A stretch of DNA of 64,000 bases from Bacteroidota bacterium. Its GTDB lineage: Bacteria; Bacteroidota; Bacteroidia; Bacteroidales; F082. Below the pieces are notes generated by a model that was given only the letters and a program-made list of their open reading frames with translations, made no database searches and was not told the origin of the DNA. Each line of letters opens with the position of its first letter. Position 1 is the stretch's first letter. The stretch covers positions 1 through 64,000 of the forward strand of contig NYYH01000016.1 of assembly GCA_002686705.1 (NCBI GenBank), read 5' to 3'. Both the position numbers and the translations under genes were made by a program. This document shows positions 1 through 8,534 of this stretch, piece by piece.

Positions 1-815
1 CTAATGGAAAAAGCTATGTATCTGATACTTGTAAGCTACTTCCTCCTGCTCCTATAGATTCTGTTTATGGACTTGTTGAATCCTTTAATATCGAAAACGA
101 CAACAAGGATTTGCATGGACTTCAGTTTTATATTGACTTCCATAATGATTTACCTGAAAAATACTATCACCTTTGGAAATTAACTCAAACATATAAATAT
201 AAGTCCTCTTTTAATATTGACTTTTTATGGGTTGGTGAAATAATCCCATATCCTAATCCTGATTCACTGCGTACCTGCTGGCGTACAACACAAGTTAATG
301 ATATCTATGTTTTTTCCAACAAGTACCTCGAAGGAAATGTAGTTACACGTTTTCCATTAATATATACTTCAACAAAAACAAAAAAGTTAAGTATTAGGTA
401 TAGTTTACTTGTTAACCAGTTATCCATTTCCGAACGTGCTTATAATTTTTGGAATTCGCTAAAGGAGCAAAACATTGACCAAGGCAATTTGTACTCACAA
501 CAACCCATTCAAATCAAAGGTAACATGCACAACATTGAAAACATTAATGAACCTGTGTTGGGTTATTTTACGGTTGCCGGAACAACAAAAAAGCGAATTT
601 ACGTAAATCGTCCATCTGTTATACCCTTTTATTATCCTATATGTCAACCAGATTATGAAGCTTATGCATATATAGCTTGGGAACCCCCAACAAATTGGCC
701 AATCTATATTGTCGATATTATGTTTCTTGGAGGAGCACTGGGTCAATCTAAAAGCTGTTTTGATTGCCGCCTGGAAGGTGGTTCAATTTCACCACCTGAT
801 TTTTGGGAAGATTAG
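1..815 (+). CDS. DUF4249 family protein, 5' truncated by window edge
   Basis: The reading frame is open from base 3 through the window edge to the stop at 815, so only the C-terminal part (about 270 residues) is present. It aligns almost continuously with the second gene at 838-1976: both contain the segments SDTCKLLPP or SDTCRLLPP, then IDSVYGL, DFHNDLP, VFSNKYL and a C-terminal CFDCRLEGGS. That second copy has a typical DUF4249 lipoprotein N-terminus, so this copy is assigned to the same family. DUF4249 proteins are secreted lipoproteins that in Bacteroidota usually sit next to TonB-dependent receptors; their role is unknown. A receptor gene would lie upstream, outside the window. The next copy starts 22 bp downstream, so the two were probably co-transcribed. 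The paired CFDC cysteines near the C-terminus are conserved in both copies. Confidence 0.85.
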   Translation, partial: NGKSYVSDTCKLLPPAPIDSVYGLVESFNIENDNKDLHGLQFYIDFHNDLPEKYYHLWKLTQTYKYKSSFNIDFLWVGEIIPYPNPDSLRTCWRTTQVNDIYVFSNKYLEGNVVTRFPLIYTSTKTKKLSIRYSLLVNQLSISERAYNFWNSLKEQNIDQGNLYSQQPIQIKGNMHNIENINEPVLGYFTVAGTTKKRIYVNRPSVIPFYYPICQPDYEAYAYIAWEPPTNWPIYIVDIMFLGGALGQSKSCFDCRLEGGSISPPDFWED

Positions 816-837
816 AACAAAATAAGAATTATCAATT

Positions 838-1976
838 ATGAAGATTAAGAACTACATTACACTGATATGTCTCATTGTCAGCATCACTTCTTGTGTGGAC
901 AAGTACTGGCCAAACGTGGATAAGTATGAAAAGCTTCTGGTAGTGGATGGACTGCTAACAAATGGGGACAATCCGGTGGTAGTTAAATTGTCACTAACCA
1001 GTTCGATTAATGATATCGAATTGATTCCATTAGTTGGTGCTGAAGTATATATTACAGATGAAAATCAATTGGAGACTTCACTTACAGAAACCGAATCTGG
1101 CACTTATTTGGTATTAGATAGTTCCTTTTCCGGGCATGTTGGAATTTCCTATCAATTACACGTAAATCTTCCTGACGGAAGAAACTATATATCTGATACT
1201 TGCAGGTTACTTCCTCCATCTCCTATAGATTCTGTTTACGGCCTTCCTGAATCCTTTAATATAGAAAATGAAAATAAAGATTTACATGGAATTCAATTTT
1301 ATATTGACTTCCATAATGATCTACCTGATAAATATTATCAACTTTGGAAATTAACTCAAACGTTTAAATATCAGGCTACATTTGAAATTGACTATACATG
1401 GGAAGGGGCATTCTTCCCATTTCCTAAACCTGATTCACTAAAAACATGCTGGCGTTCATCAAAAATTAACGAAATCTATGTTTTCTCAAACAAGTACCTC
1501 GATGGAAATAAAATTACTCGTTTTCCATTAGTATATGTATCAACAAAAGCAAAAGATTTAAGTATAAGATATAGTTTGTTAAACAGTTGTCGATTTCAGA
1601 AGATGCTTTTAATTTTTTGAATGCGCTAAAGGACCAAAACATTGATCAAGGCAATATGTACTCACGGCAGCCTATTCAAATCAAAGGAAATATACGCAAT
1701 GTTGAAAACATTAATGAACCCGTACTGGGTTATTTTATTGTAGCTGGCATAGAAAAAAAGCGAATCTATTTAAATCGACCAGCGCTACCTTTTTACTATG
1801 ACATATGCGTGCCGGATTTTGATTTGAGATTTATTTCCTTCGAGCCTGAATCATTCTGGCCTATCTATATCGACGATATTATGTTTCTAGGATGGGCCAG
1901 AGGTGCACCAAATAGTTGTTTCGATTGCCGTTTGGAAGGGGGATCTTTAACGCCTCCGGGTTTTTGGATAGATTAA
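838..1976 (+). pseudogene. Frameshifted DUF4249 lipoprotein gene, tandem copy
   Basis: The first part (838-1620) encodes a lipoprotein signal ending in ITSC (Cys19), then LLVVDGLLTN and KLSLTSS, which are typical of the DUF4249 N-terminus. The frame breaks at about 1576-1586. Compared with the upstream copy, where the residues read YSLLVNQLSISE, this copy has lost 4 bases; it runs into a stop at 1620 while the rest of the protein (LSISEDAFNF through CFDCRLEGGS to 1976) continues in another frame. Joined, the two parts give a protein of normal family length. The second part has only a TTG available as start and no signal peptide, so it is unlikely to be a separate gene. It could be a true pseudogene, a phase-variable or recoded gene, or an assembly error; the break is not in a long homopolymer, which makes simple slippage less likely. 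Confidence 0.8.
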
Positions 1977-2054
1977 ATTTAAGACTTACATATAACTTAA
2001 TAGAAATTCGTATAATTTTACCAATCGAAAAAAATAACAATTAAAATTATAAAC

Positions 2055-3449
2055 ATGTTTAAAAAAGAGGTTTATACAGAGAGAAGAAATAAATTAAAAG
2101 GCGAAATAAAATCAGGTATTGCACTATTTTTGGGAAATGAAGAAGCTGCGTTTAACTACCCTGCTAACACATACCATTTCCGTCAGGATAGTCATTTCCT
2201 TTATTTTTTTGGATTACAGAACCCTGGTTTTGCAGGAGTAATCGACTTTGATAATGATAAGGATTATATTTTCGGTAACGATTTCGATATAGACGATATT
2301 ATATGGATGGGTGTTCAACCAAAGGTTACTAATCTCGCTGCAAGTGCAGGAGTTGAAAATACACCGCCATATGGCGAACTTGCAGAATTCATTACAAATG
2401 TAAAAAGTGAAAGCAGGCAAATCCATTTTTTACCACCTTATCGGGGGGAAACTATTATAGAACTATCGTCCTTACTTGGGCTAGTCAATTCTGATGTAAA
2501 GCCAGCTGCTTCAATAGAACTAATCAAAGGAGTTGTTAAACTTAAAGAAATAAAAAGTGCAGAAGAAATTAAGGATATCGAGAAAGCAGTTGATATTGCC
2601 TATGAAATGCACACTACTGCAATGAAAATGGCTAAGCCCGGAGTGGTTGAACAGGAAATTGCTGGTACCATAGAAGGTATTTCTCTTGCCTTGGGAGGAC
2701 CTGTTTCCTTCCCAATTATACTCAGTCAGGATGGACAAACACTTCATAATCATTATCATGGTAATGTGCTTGAAGAAGGGAGAATGATGGTGACCGATGC
2801 TGGAGCTGAAACACAAGAATGCTATTCGAGTGATATAACACGCACAGTACCTGTGGGTGGAAAGTTTAACGATCGCCAGGCAGAAATTTATCAAATAGTA
2901 TTAGATGCTAATATGACTGCTATTGAGGCTATTAAACCTGGATTGAAATACCGCGACATTCATTTTCTAACAGCCGGTGTAATTGTTGATGGACTGAAAA
3001 ATGCTAGCCTCATGAAAGGTGACACAAATGCCGCGGTTGAAGCTGGCGCACATACTCTTTTCATGCCCCACGGACTTGGTCACCAAATGGGAATGGATGT
3101 TCATGACCTTGAAAGCGTGGGTGAAAATTATGTTGGATATGATGAGGAAACCCAAAGAGCTGAAGAGTTTGGAACAGCTTATTTAAGATTAGGTAAAGAA
3201 CTAAAACCAGGTATGGTACTCACTGTGGAACCCGGCATTTATTTTATCCCCGACCTAATTGACAAATTCCGTAACGAAGGAAAATACCTCGACTTTATTA
3301 ACTATGATAAAGTGGAAACATATAAAGGCTTTGGAGGCATCAGGATTGAAGATGATGTATTGGTAACAGAAACTGGTCATCGTGTACTTGGAAAACCAAT
3401 TCCAAAAACTATTGAAGAGGTTGAGGCTGTTATGTCAGAAGGTAAATAA
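2055..3449 (+). CDS. pepP: Xaa-Pro aminopeptidase (M24B)
   Basis: This 464-residue protein has an aminopeptidase P N-terminal domain (about residues 5-140) and an M24 pita-bread catalytic domain (about 175-445). The five metal ligands of the family are visible: Asp248 in TDAGAE, Asp260 in SSDITRT, His343 in HGLGHQMG, Glu392 in VEPGIYF and Glu432 in IRIEDD. Such enzymes release an N-terminal residue preceding proline, normally in the cytoplasm; there is no signal peptide. The gene stands alone after the DUF4249 pair and faces the convergent VWA gene. A second, shorter paralogue lies at 23982-25265. The start at 2055 gives the usual family N-terminus. Confidence 0.95.
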   Translation: MFKKEVYTERRNKLKGEIKSGIALFLGNEEAAFNYPANTYHFRQDSHFLYFFGLQNPGFAGVIDFDNDKDYIFGNDFDIDDIIWMGVQPKVTNLAASAGVENTPPYGELAEFITNVKSESRQIHFLPPYRGETIIELSSLLGLVNSDVKPAASIELIKGVVKLKEIKSAEEIKDIEKAVDIAYEMHTTAMKMAKPGVVEQEIAGTIEGISLALGGPVSFPIILSQDGQTLHNHYHGNVLEEGRMMVTDAGAETQECYSSDITRTVPVGGKFNDRQAEIYQIVLDANMTAIEAIKPGLKYRDIHFLTAGVIVDGLKNASLMKGDTNAAVEAGAHTLFMPHGLGHQMGMDVHDLESVGENYVGYDEETQRAEEFGTAYLRLGKELKPGMVLTVEPGIYFIPDLIDKFRNEGKYLDFINYDKVETYKGFGGIRIEDDVLVTETGHRVLGKPIPKTIEEVEAVMSEGK

Positions 3450-3461
3450 TAAAAGTATTTG

Positions 3462-3512
3462 AATGACCTTTCAGGAGTTTTCACTTCATGAAAAGTCATT
3501 TCGATGAAATGA
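3462..3512. terminator. Two overlapping hairpins between convergent genes
   Basis: AATGACCTTTCA (3462-3473) pairs with TGAAAAGTCATT (3489-3500) with one mismatch. TCATTTC (3496-3502) pairs with GAAATGA (3506-3512). The two hairpins share bases and so exclude each other. They lie between the converging aminopeptidase and VWA genes, where a bidirectional terminator is expected. There is no clear T-run, so the role is inferred. Confidence 0.4.
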
Positions 3513-3516
3513 TAAG

Positions 3517-4629
3517 TTATTTGTCATCGGCAAACTCAAAATTCTTTGCAGAAGCTTGTTTTTTTACAGCCTGAAGGATTGCTTTGTCAAGCATGTTGTC
3601 ACTATCTTCACCACGTTTTTCAGCTACAAATTTGTCTCGTTTTTTTGATAGTTCATTGATTTCCTTTTGAATCTTTTGACGCTCTTGTTGTTTATCATCA
3701 ATGTACTTTTCCTTTTCTTCTTTTGTCATGTTTTTCATTTCATCAGGTAGGTCTTCATCAGAAAATGATTCAATGTCAAATTCTTCCATCTCACTGGCAT
3801 CAACCAGATCCCATTGTGTGTTTTTATAAGTTATACTGCTTTTTGAGGCTGCTCTTTTAATAGCAACACTTTCATTTAATGAAAATGCATTATAATCCTG
3901 TGTTGCCTGACGAGTATAATATGCTCCTCCACCAGAACCATATACAACGTAAGTTTTATTTAGTTTAGAATTAAGCTTCATAATCCTGTCGTCATATGGA
4001 GATTTGATATAAACATATTCGCAATCCTGATCAATGTTCATATAATCACCACCACCTATATACGCACCATCTTTCCAGTTAGTTTGTACTCCTACGTTAA
4101 AATTACCACAGAATATGGTGTTTATTGTAATATCATTATTACGAGCTGTTTTGCAAACTTCGCGGTAGCTCACATTACCCTGGTCGAAAGGTTCGTTACC
4201 TGCAATGAAAATCAATTTCAAATCTTTGGGGTACTCTTCCCAATCAAGTTCCTTTAATGACATTCCTATAACCTGACCACAGTATTCACTACCACCATCG
4301 GTTCGTAACGCAAAGAGTTTTTCAGAGATTAGATCCAGATCATCTGTAAATGGTGTTACCAACCTGATATAGCCTTCACGCATAGGAAGTCGGTCGTTGC
4401 CATACTCATATAAAGCAATTTCAATATCTGGTATAAGTCCGTCGCATTTTGCGGATGAAAGTTCGTTTACAACACTCCACAGTTGTGATTTAGCCTGATC
4501 TATCAAACCATCCATACTATTACTGGTATCAAGGATAAGAGCTACCTTAATAGATGTTGCAGAAGGTGTTTGAAAAGAAAACAAAGGTAGGAGAAAGAGG
4601 CCGATTATAGCTAGCTGTAGTTTTTTCAT
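3517..4629 (-). CDS. Secreted von Willebrand factor A domain protein
   Basis: This 370-residue protein has an N-terminal signal peptide (about residues 1-24) followed directly by a VWA domain. The metal-ion-dependent adhesion site is complete at its first element, DTSNS (Asp34, Ser36, Ser38), and a later Thr/Asp-containing segment LRTDGGSEYCG fits the other loops. The C-terminal third (about 265-370) is highly charged and helical, with many Lys/Glu residues and an NMTKEEKEKYIDDKQ segment that may form a coiled coil. No transmembrane anchor is visible, so it is probably periplasmic or surface-exposed. The gene is separated from the upstream EGKCG gene by a terminator at 4721-4750, so it likely has its own promoter. 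The substrate or partner is not predictable. It differs from the BatA/BatB VWA proteins at 53-56 kb, which are membrane-anchored. Confidence 0.85.
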   Translation of the reverse strand: MKKLQLAIIGLFLLPLFSFQTPSATSIKVALILDTSNSMDGLIDQAKSQLWSVVNELSSAKCDGLIPDIEIALYEYGNDRLPMREGYIRLVTPFTDDLDLISEKLFALRTDGGSEYCGQVIGMSLKELDWEEYPKDLKLIFIAGNEPFDQGNVSYREVCKTARNNDITINTIFCGNFNVGVQTNWKDGAYIGGGDYMNIDQDCEYVYIKSPYDDRIMKLNSKLNKTYVVYGSGGGAYYTRQATQDYNAFSLNESVAIKRAASKSSITYKNTQWDLVDASEMEEFDIESFSDEDLPDEMKNMTKEEKEKYIDDKQQERQKIQKEINELSKKRDKFVAEKRGEDSDNMLDKAILQAVKKQASAKNFEFADDK

Positions 4630-4720
4630 GATATGGATTTTTTAGTTTAACCTAGAAAATCCAAAATGTATGCCAAAGTAATTAAAGTTGAATCTTGAAA
4701 TGTTAATTAATGTTTAACGG

Positions 4721-4750
4721 AAAACAAAAAAGCACCTCGCTAAAGGTGCT
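4721..4750 (-). terminator. Rho-independent terminator of the EGKCG gene
   Basis: On the minus strand the hairpin AGCACCT, loop TTAGCG, AGGTGCT (4731-4737 paired with 4744-4750) is followed by TTTTTTG and TTTT. It lies about 100 bp beyond the stop of the EGKCG protein gene and ahead of the VWA gene, so it should end the upstream transcript and separate the two genes. Confidence 0.8.
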
Positions 4751-4845
4751 CTAAACATAATAATACTAATTTTAATATCGATAGTAATACTCCTTCGATA
4801 ATTATTACAAATTACTTTCTTTTGTAATATTACAGTTTGTCTTGT

Positions 4846-5322
4846 TTAAGCCATTCCACATTTGCCTTCTCCACACTTACCTTCAGAAGTTTTCTCAGCT
4901 TTGCCTTCCTTCTTTTCAGCTCCTCCGCATTTACCTTCACCGCACTTGCCTTCAGAAGTTTTCTTAGTTTTAGCTTCCTTTTTCTCAACTTTACCTTCCT
5001 TTTTTTCTGCTCCACCACATTTACCTTCGCCACATTTGCCTTCGGAAGTCTTTGTTTTAGATCCTTCTTTTTCAGCCTTAACAGTTCCTTCTTTTTTTGT
5101 TTCTTTTTTTGCTTCTTTGGTAGTTCCCCCACATTTGTTATCCACAAAATTGTCTAAGACAGGAATTGTGCTCAAAGTGGAACTTTCGATCAATGTAGTT
5201 ACATTGTTGTTACTGTCAGATAACCCATCGTTAGCTACAACATCCACAGATGAAAAAATTACAATTAAACCAGCCATTAAGGCAATGGTTAACACATTTA
5301 ATCGTTTAATTCTTTTTGTCAT
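4846..5322 (-). CDS. Secreted EGKCG-repeat protein, candidate MNIO-modified RiPP precursor (HvfA-like)
   Basis: The 158-residue protein has a signal peptide (about 1-30, ending VDVVA), a short Ser/Thr/Asn-rich stretch, one NKCGG (Cys64), and a Lys/Glu-rich tail holding three copies of SEGKCGEGKCG. That makes six EGKCG motifs, at 94-98, 99-103, 124-128, 129-133, 147-151 and 152-156, and seven cysteines. EGKCG motifs mark precursors such as Haemophilus HvfA, whose cysteines are turned into copper-binding oxazolone/thioamide pairs by a DUF692 (MNIO) enzyme with a partner protein. That is known for the family; modification here is inferred. No DUF692, HvfC-like or DoxX gene is in the window, so the enzymes would have to be encoded elsewhere. 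The start at 5322 is chosen because it gives a clean signal peptide; an upstream start at 5385 would add a charged leader of 21 residues. A terminator follows the gene and it appears to be monocistronic. Confidence 0.8.
   Translation of the reverse strand: MTKRIKRLNVLTIALMAGLIVIFSSVDVVANDGLSDSNNNVTTLIESSTLSTIPVLDNFVDNKCGGTTKEAKKETKKEGTVKAEKEGSKTKTSEGKCGEGKCGGAEKKEGKVEKKEAKTKKTSEGKCGEGKCGGAEKKEGKAEKTSEGKCGEGKCGMA
4855..5049 (-). repeat. In-frame coding repeats (TSEGKCGEGKCG units)
   Basis: Three units start at residues 92, 122 and 145 of the EGKCG protein. The spacing is 30 and then 23 residues, that is 90 and 69 bp. Units one and two share the longer block through GGAEKKEGK. The changing spacer length suggests expansion or loss by recombination between units. 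Confidence 0.85.
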
Positions 5323-5671
5323 AATATTAAATTTTAATTTGTTAAAAATCTTCAAATAATAAACTTTATAATTACTCTGTCGCAATTAAATTTAAAACCT
5401 TACACAAAAATTAAAATTAAATGTGGAACTAATTATTATTTAACTGATTATTAACAACTTCAGGTATACAGAATAATTTCTAATCTTACCATAAGATATG
5501 AATATGAGTAAGAAACCAAAGCCACTATTTCTCCAGATCAATCTTAGAAATTAGCTGTTTTCAATGAATTTCAACTTTTTCATACTCTTAGGAAAGGACG
5601 AACTTAATGACTAGTTTTATCATTTAGTTCATTGTGGTGATTTTTATACACTCCTAAGTTAATTGTTAAAG
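5323..5671. other. Gene-free stretch upstream of the EGKCG gene
   Basis: This 349-bp AT-rich stretch holds no supported gene. It must contain the promoter of the EGKCG gene on the minus strand, but I see no exact TAnnTTTG motif there; the nearest is an imperfect TATTATTTG at about 5353-5361 (minus strand). It also holds the 3' hairpin of the M17 gene described separately. Confidence 0.6.
5600..5630 (-). terminator. Hairpin downstream of the M17 aminopeptidase gene
   Basis: GAACTTAATGA (5600-5610) and TCATTTAGTTC (5620-5630) form an 11-bp stem with one mismatch and a 9-base loop. An outer CTTAGGA / TCCTAAG pair (about 5587-5593 and 5651-5657) could extend it. It lies 40 bp past the minus-strand M17 stop. 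The T-run is poor, so termination is a guess from position and structure. Confidence 0.45.
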
Positions 5672-7108
5672 TTAATTAACTTTTGATTTGATGAAATTAA
5701 ATAGTAGTCTAACTCCAACACCTGTTCCGCCAACAGTTCGATAACTATCAAATTTATTTAAAAATGATGGTGAGGCTATATCAAGATGTATATAAGGGTA
5801 ATCAGTAAAATGTTCAAGAAACTTAGCAGCTGTGATTGCGCCGGCTTCCATCCCACCAATATTTTTTCTATCAGCAACCTCTGATTTCAATTGCTCAGCA
5901 TATTCATCCCACATAGGAAACTCAACAATTCGTTCGTGCACAAGTTCACCTGATTGTTTAAGTTTGTCAAACTCAGTATCAGACTTAACTTTCATTCCTA
6001 CCATTGCTTGTGGACCAATTGCTCTGGCCGCAGCACCTGTCAAAGTAGCAATATCGATTACCAATGTAGGATTGTATTTTTTTGCATAACTAAGTGCGTC
6101 GGCAAGTATCATCCGTCCTTCTGCATCAGTATTCATTACTTCCACTGTTGATCCATCAAACATAGTAACTATATCACCTGGAGTGTATGCATTTCCATCA
6201 AGTCGGTTATCAGTTGCCGGAATTAATCCTACAACATAAATAGGGAGTTTTGATTTTGCAATAGCATACATCGTACCAGCAACAGCAGCGGCGCCTGCCA
6301 TATCACTTTTCATAGTATCCATAAAGTTAGATGGCTTAAGGCTTAGTCCGCCTGTATCATAAACAACTCCTTTACCAACAAATATATATGGTTTGCTATT
6401 AATACTATTTTTGGGTTTCCATTCAATAATTGTAAAGGTAGGTGGCTCAACACTTCCCCTGTTCACAGCAAGTAACCCTCCCATTTTAAGTGTTTCTATC
6501 TTCTTTTTGTTGAATACTTCCACTTTAGCACCTGAAGATTGGCCAAGAGCTTGTGCTTCTTTGGATAGCTGGACAGCTGTCATAAAAGAATCTGGCTCAT
6601 TCACATAATCCCTTGCATAACAAACCGCATCTATCACAATTTGAAATTCTTCTATATCCTTTGTAGTTATATCTTTTGAATAAATTTCAATTTTGCTCAG
6701 ACTATTTTTCTTTTTATTATCTCCAGTTTTATATTTTAAAAACTGATAATTGCCAAGCACCAGACCTTCAATAAAAGCTAATGTTTCCTCTTTGGTTGAA
6801 TTAATAGAGTTTACTACAACTCTGCTAATTTTTGCGTTATTTAGTAATAGAAGAGTATTATTACCTGCTTTTCTGTACGACTCAAGTTTTATATTTTGTG
6901 CCCCCTTGGTATCACCATAAACAATAAAAGTTCGGTTTTTAAATCTGTTTACTTCTATTATTTGATTTTTGCCTTTACGTTCTTTTTTAACAAATTTCTG
7001 TTCAATGTCGTTCAATCCTAAACCGTCAAGATCTGAATTAGTTTTAATCAGAGCAACTGAATTTGCAACAACAGATTTTCTACGGGCTTCTTGTATCAAT
7101 ATATCCAT
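5672..7108 (-). CDS. pepA: Leucyl aminopeptidase (M17)
   Basis: This 478-residue protein has the divergent M17 N-terminal domain (about 1-150) and the conserved catalytic domain (about 165-475). The signature NTDAEGRM is at 327-333. The two-metal site and catalytic residues are all visible: Lys246, Asp251, Lys258 (catalytic), Asp269, Asp328, Glu330 and Arg332. It hydrolyses N-terminal residues from peptides in the cytoplasm; there is no signal peptide. The length is normal for the family. A TAnnTTTG-type promoter motif lies 24 bp upstream, so it is probably transcribed alone. Confidence 0.95.
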   Translation of the reverse strand: MDILIQEARRKSVVANSVALIKTNSDLDGLGLNDIEQKFVKKERKGKNQIIEVNRFKNRTFIVYGDTKGAQNIKLESYRKAGNNTLLLLNNAKISRVVVNSINSTKEETLAFIEGLVLGNYQFLKYKTGDNKKKNSLSKIEIYSKDITTKDIEEFQIVIDAVCYARDYVNEPDSFMTAVQLSKEAQALGQSSGAKVEVFNKKKIETLKMGGLLAVNRGSVEPPTFTIIEWKPKNSINSKPYIFVGKGVVYDTGGLSLKPSNFMDTMKSDMAGAAAVAGTMYAIAKSKLPIYVVGLIPATDNRLDGNAYTPGDIVTMFDGSTVEVMNTDAEGRMILADALSYAKKYNPTLVIDIATLTGAAARAIGPQAMVGMKVKSDTEFDKLKQSGELVHERIVEFPMWDEYAEQLKSEVADRKNIGGMEAGAITAAKFLEHFTDYPYIHLDIASPSFLNKFDSYRTVGGTGVGVRLLFNFIKSKVN

Positions 7109-7131
7109 TCAATTTAGAATTTTAATCTCGT

Positions 7132-7139
7132 CAAATATA
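7132..7139 (-). promoter_or_regulatory. Putative -7 box (TATATTTG) for the M17 gene
   Basis: TATATTTG on the minus strand ends about 24 bp before the M17 start codon and matches the Bacteroidota -7 consensus TAnnTTTG. I see no clear -33 TTTG. Confidence 0.5.
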
Positions 7140-7236
7140 CAAAATAGTGATTAATAGGGAAATCTAGTTTTAAACTACTAACTTATTATATAATCAATTG
7201 TAAGAATAATTATGGTTTTGATTAAATTAGTAATGT

Positions 7237-8484
7237 TTACCCTGCTATAATATATTCTTTTGCCTTATTTATTACTAGCTGAGTAGCTCCAGCATTTATA
7301 TGGACATAATTTTTGGCAGTAGAAGAACTTTTCCCATATGCATCTTTGTTTTGTAATAGTTTTTCGAAAACCTTTAAACATTCTTCAGAAGTTTTGATTG
7401 GGTAGCCACCTCCGTTATCTCTTAATTCAATAGCTTCACGGAAACGCTTATAATTTGGGCCGAATAATACCGGGATTCCATATGTGGAGGCTTCCAGCAG
7501 GTTATGTATCCCAACACCAAAACCTCCACCAATATAGGCAATATCTGCATATCTATAAAGCTGTGCTAACATTCCAATGCTGTCAATTATCAGTACACGA
7601 TTTATCTCAGGATTAATATCAACTACTTTAGAATATAATACGGGATCATAATTTCTAAATCGATCTTGAATATCAAAAATATGATCCTTGTTTATTAAAT
7701 GTGAAGCTACAACCAGTTTGAAATCAGCTTTAGAATTAAGAAGCAAGTCATACAACACTTTTTCATCAGGTTGCCAGGTACTTCCCGCTATCAATAAAAA
7801 GGAATCTCCTTTAAATTTCTCAATTATAGGATATGAAACAGGTTCATTAGGCAATTGAATCACTCTGTCAAAACGAGTGTCGCCACTTACTTCAGCATGG
7901 TGAATACTAATTCTGTCAAGTAATTCTAATGATTCTTCATTTTGTACAAATATATAGGTAACCTTGTTTAATTGCTTGGCAAACCAGGCTCCCCATGGTT
8001 TGAAGAAATGTTGCGATTCTCTGAAAATTACAGAAATGAAAATCAATGGTATCTTCTGCCGGTATAATTCATCGATATAATTAAACCAAAACTCATACTT
8101 AACAAATATCACAAGTTGTGGCCTTACATAGCTAATAAAGCGGTGTGCATTTTTAACAGTATCTAGAGGTAGATAATAAATATAATCTGCAAATTCGTAG
8201 TCTTTACGCACTTCATAACCCGAAGGAGAAAAAAAAGTAAGTGTGATTTTATGATCTGGATATGTTGTCCGTAACATTTCGATTACCGGTCTACCTTGCT
8301 CAAACTCACCAAGACTTGCACAATGGACCCAAATAATTTGATTTTCGGAAATATGATCTTCTTTAATTCGGGATAATAGGTTTTTTCTTCCATCAACCCA
8401 TTGTCTGGCCTTATTGTTAAAAATTGAAGCAAATCCAATTGTAGCTGAATAAAGAAAAATGAAGATTTTATAGAGTATTTTCAT
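7237..8484 (-). CDS. waaA: 3-deoxy-D-manno-octulosonic acid (KDO) transferase
   Basis: This 415-residue protein has an N-terminal membrane-anchor segment (about 4-22) and a two-domain GT-B fold. The family motif CASLGEFEQGRP is at 55-66, with the catalytic Glu60. The C-terminal nucleotide-binding half contains the IAGSTWQPDE and GGGFGVGIHNLLEA segments typical of KdtA, where CMP-KDO binds. The enzyme adds KDO to lipid A precursor at the inner face of the cytoplasmic membrane. Its presence shows that the organism makes LPS with a KDO core. The gene lies 50 bp after an outer-membrane protein gene on the same strand and is probably co-transcribed with it. Confidence 0.95.
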   Translation of the reverse strand: MKILYKIFIFLYSATIGFASIFNNKARQWVDGRKNLLSRIKEDHISENQIIWVHCASLGEFEQGRPVIEMLRTTYPDHKITLTFFSPSGYEVRKDYEFADYIYYLPLDTVKNAHRFISYVRPQLVIFVKYEFWFNYIDELYRQKIPLIFISVIFRESQHFFKPWGAWFAKQLNKVTYIFVQNEESLELLDRISIHHAEVSGDTRFDRVIQLPNEPVSYPIIEKFKGDSFLLIAGSTWQPDEKVLYDLLLNSKADFKLVVASHLINKDHIFDIQDRFRNYDPVLYSKVVDINPEINRVLIIDSIGMLAQLYRYADIAYIGGGFGVGIHNLLEASTYGIPVLFGPNYKRFREAIELRDNGGGYPIKTSEECLKVFEKLLQNKDAYGKSSSTAKNYVHINAGATQLVINKAKEYIIAG

Positions 8485-8534
8485 TTATCAGATGTTTGTC
8501 CTTATTATGAAACAAATAAAAATCACAAACATAT

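Noticed and set aside
4855..5049. Possible CRISPR-like repeats
   Set aside because: The repeats are in frame, of unequal spacing and without unique spacers; they encode EGKCG units.
4837..5157. Long plus-strand open frame opposite the EGKCG gene
   Set aside because: It is a by-product of the repeats: a Phe/Ser/Leu-rich translation with no start context and no family resemblance. The minus-strand frame has a signal peptide and repeat motif.
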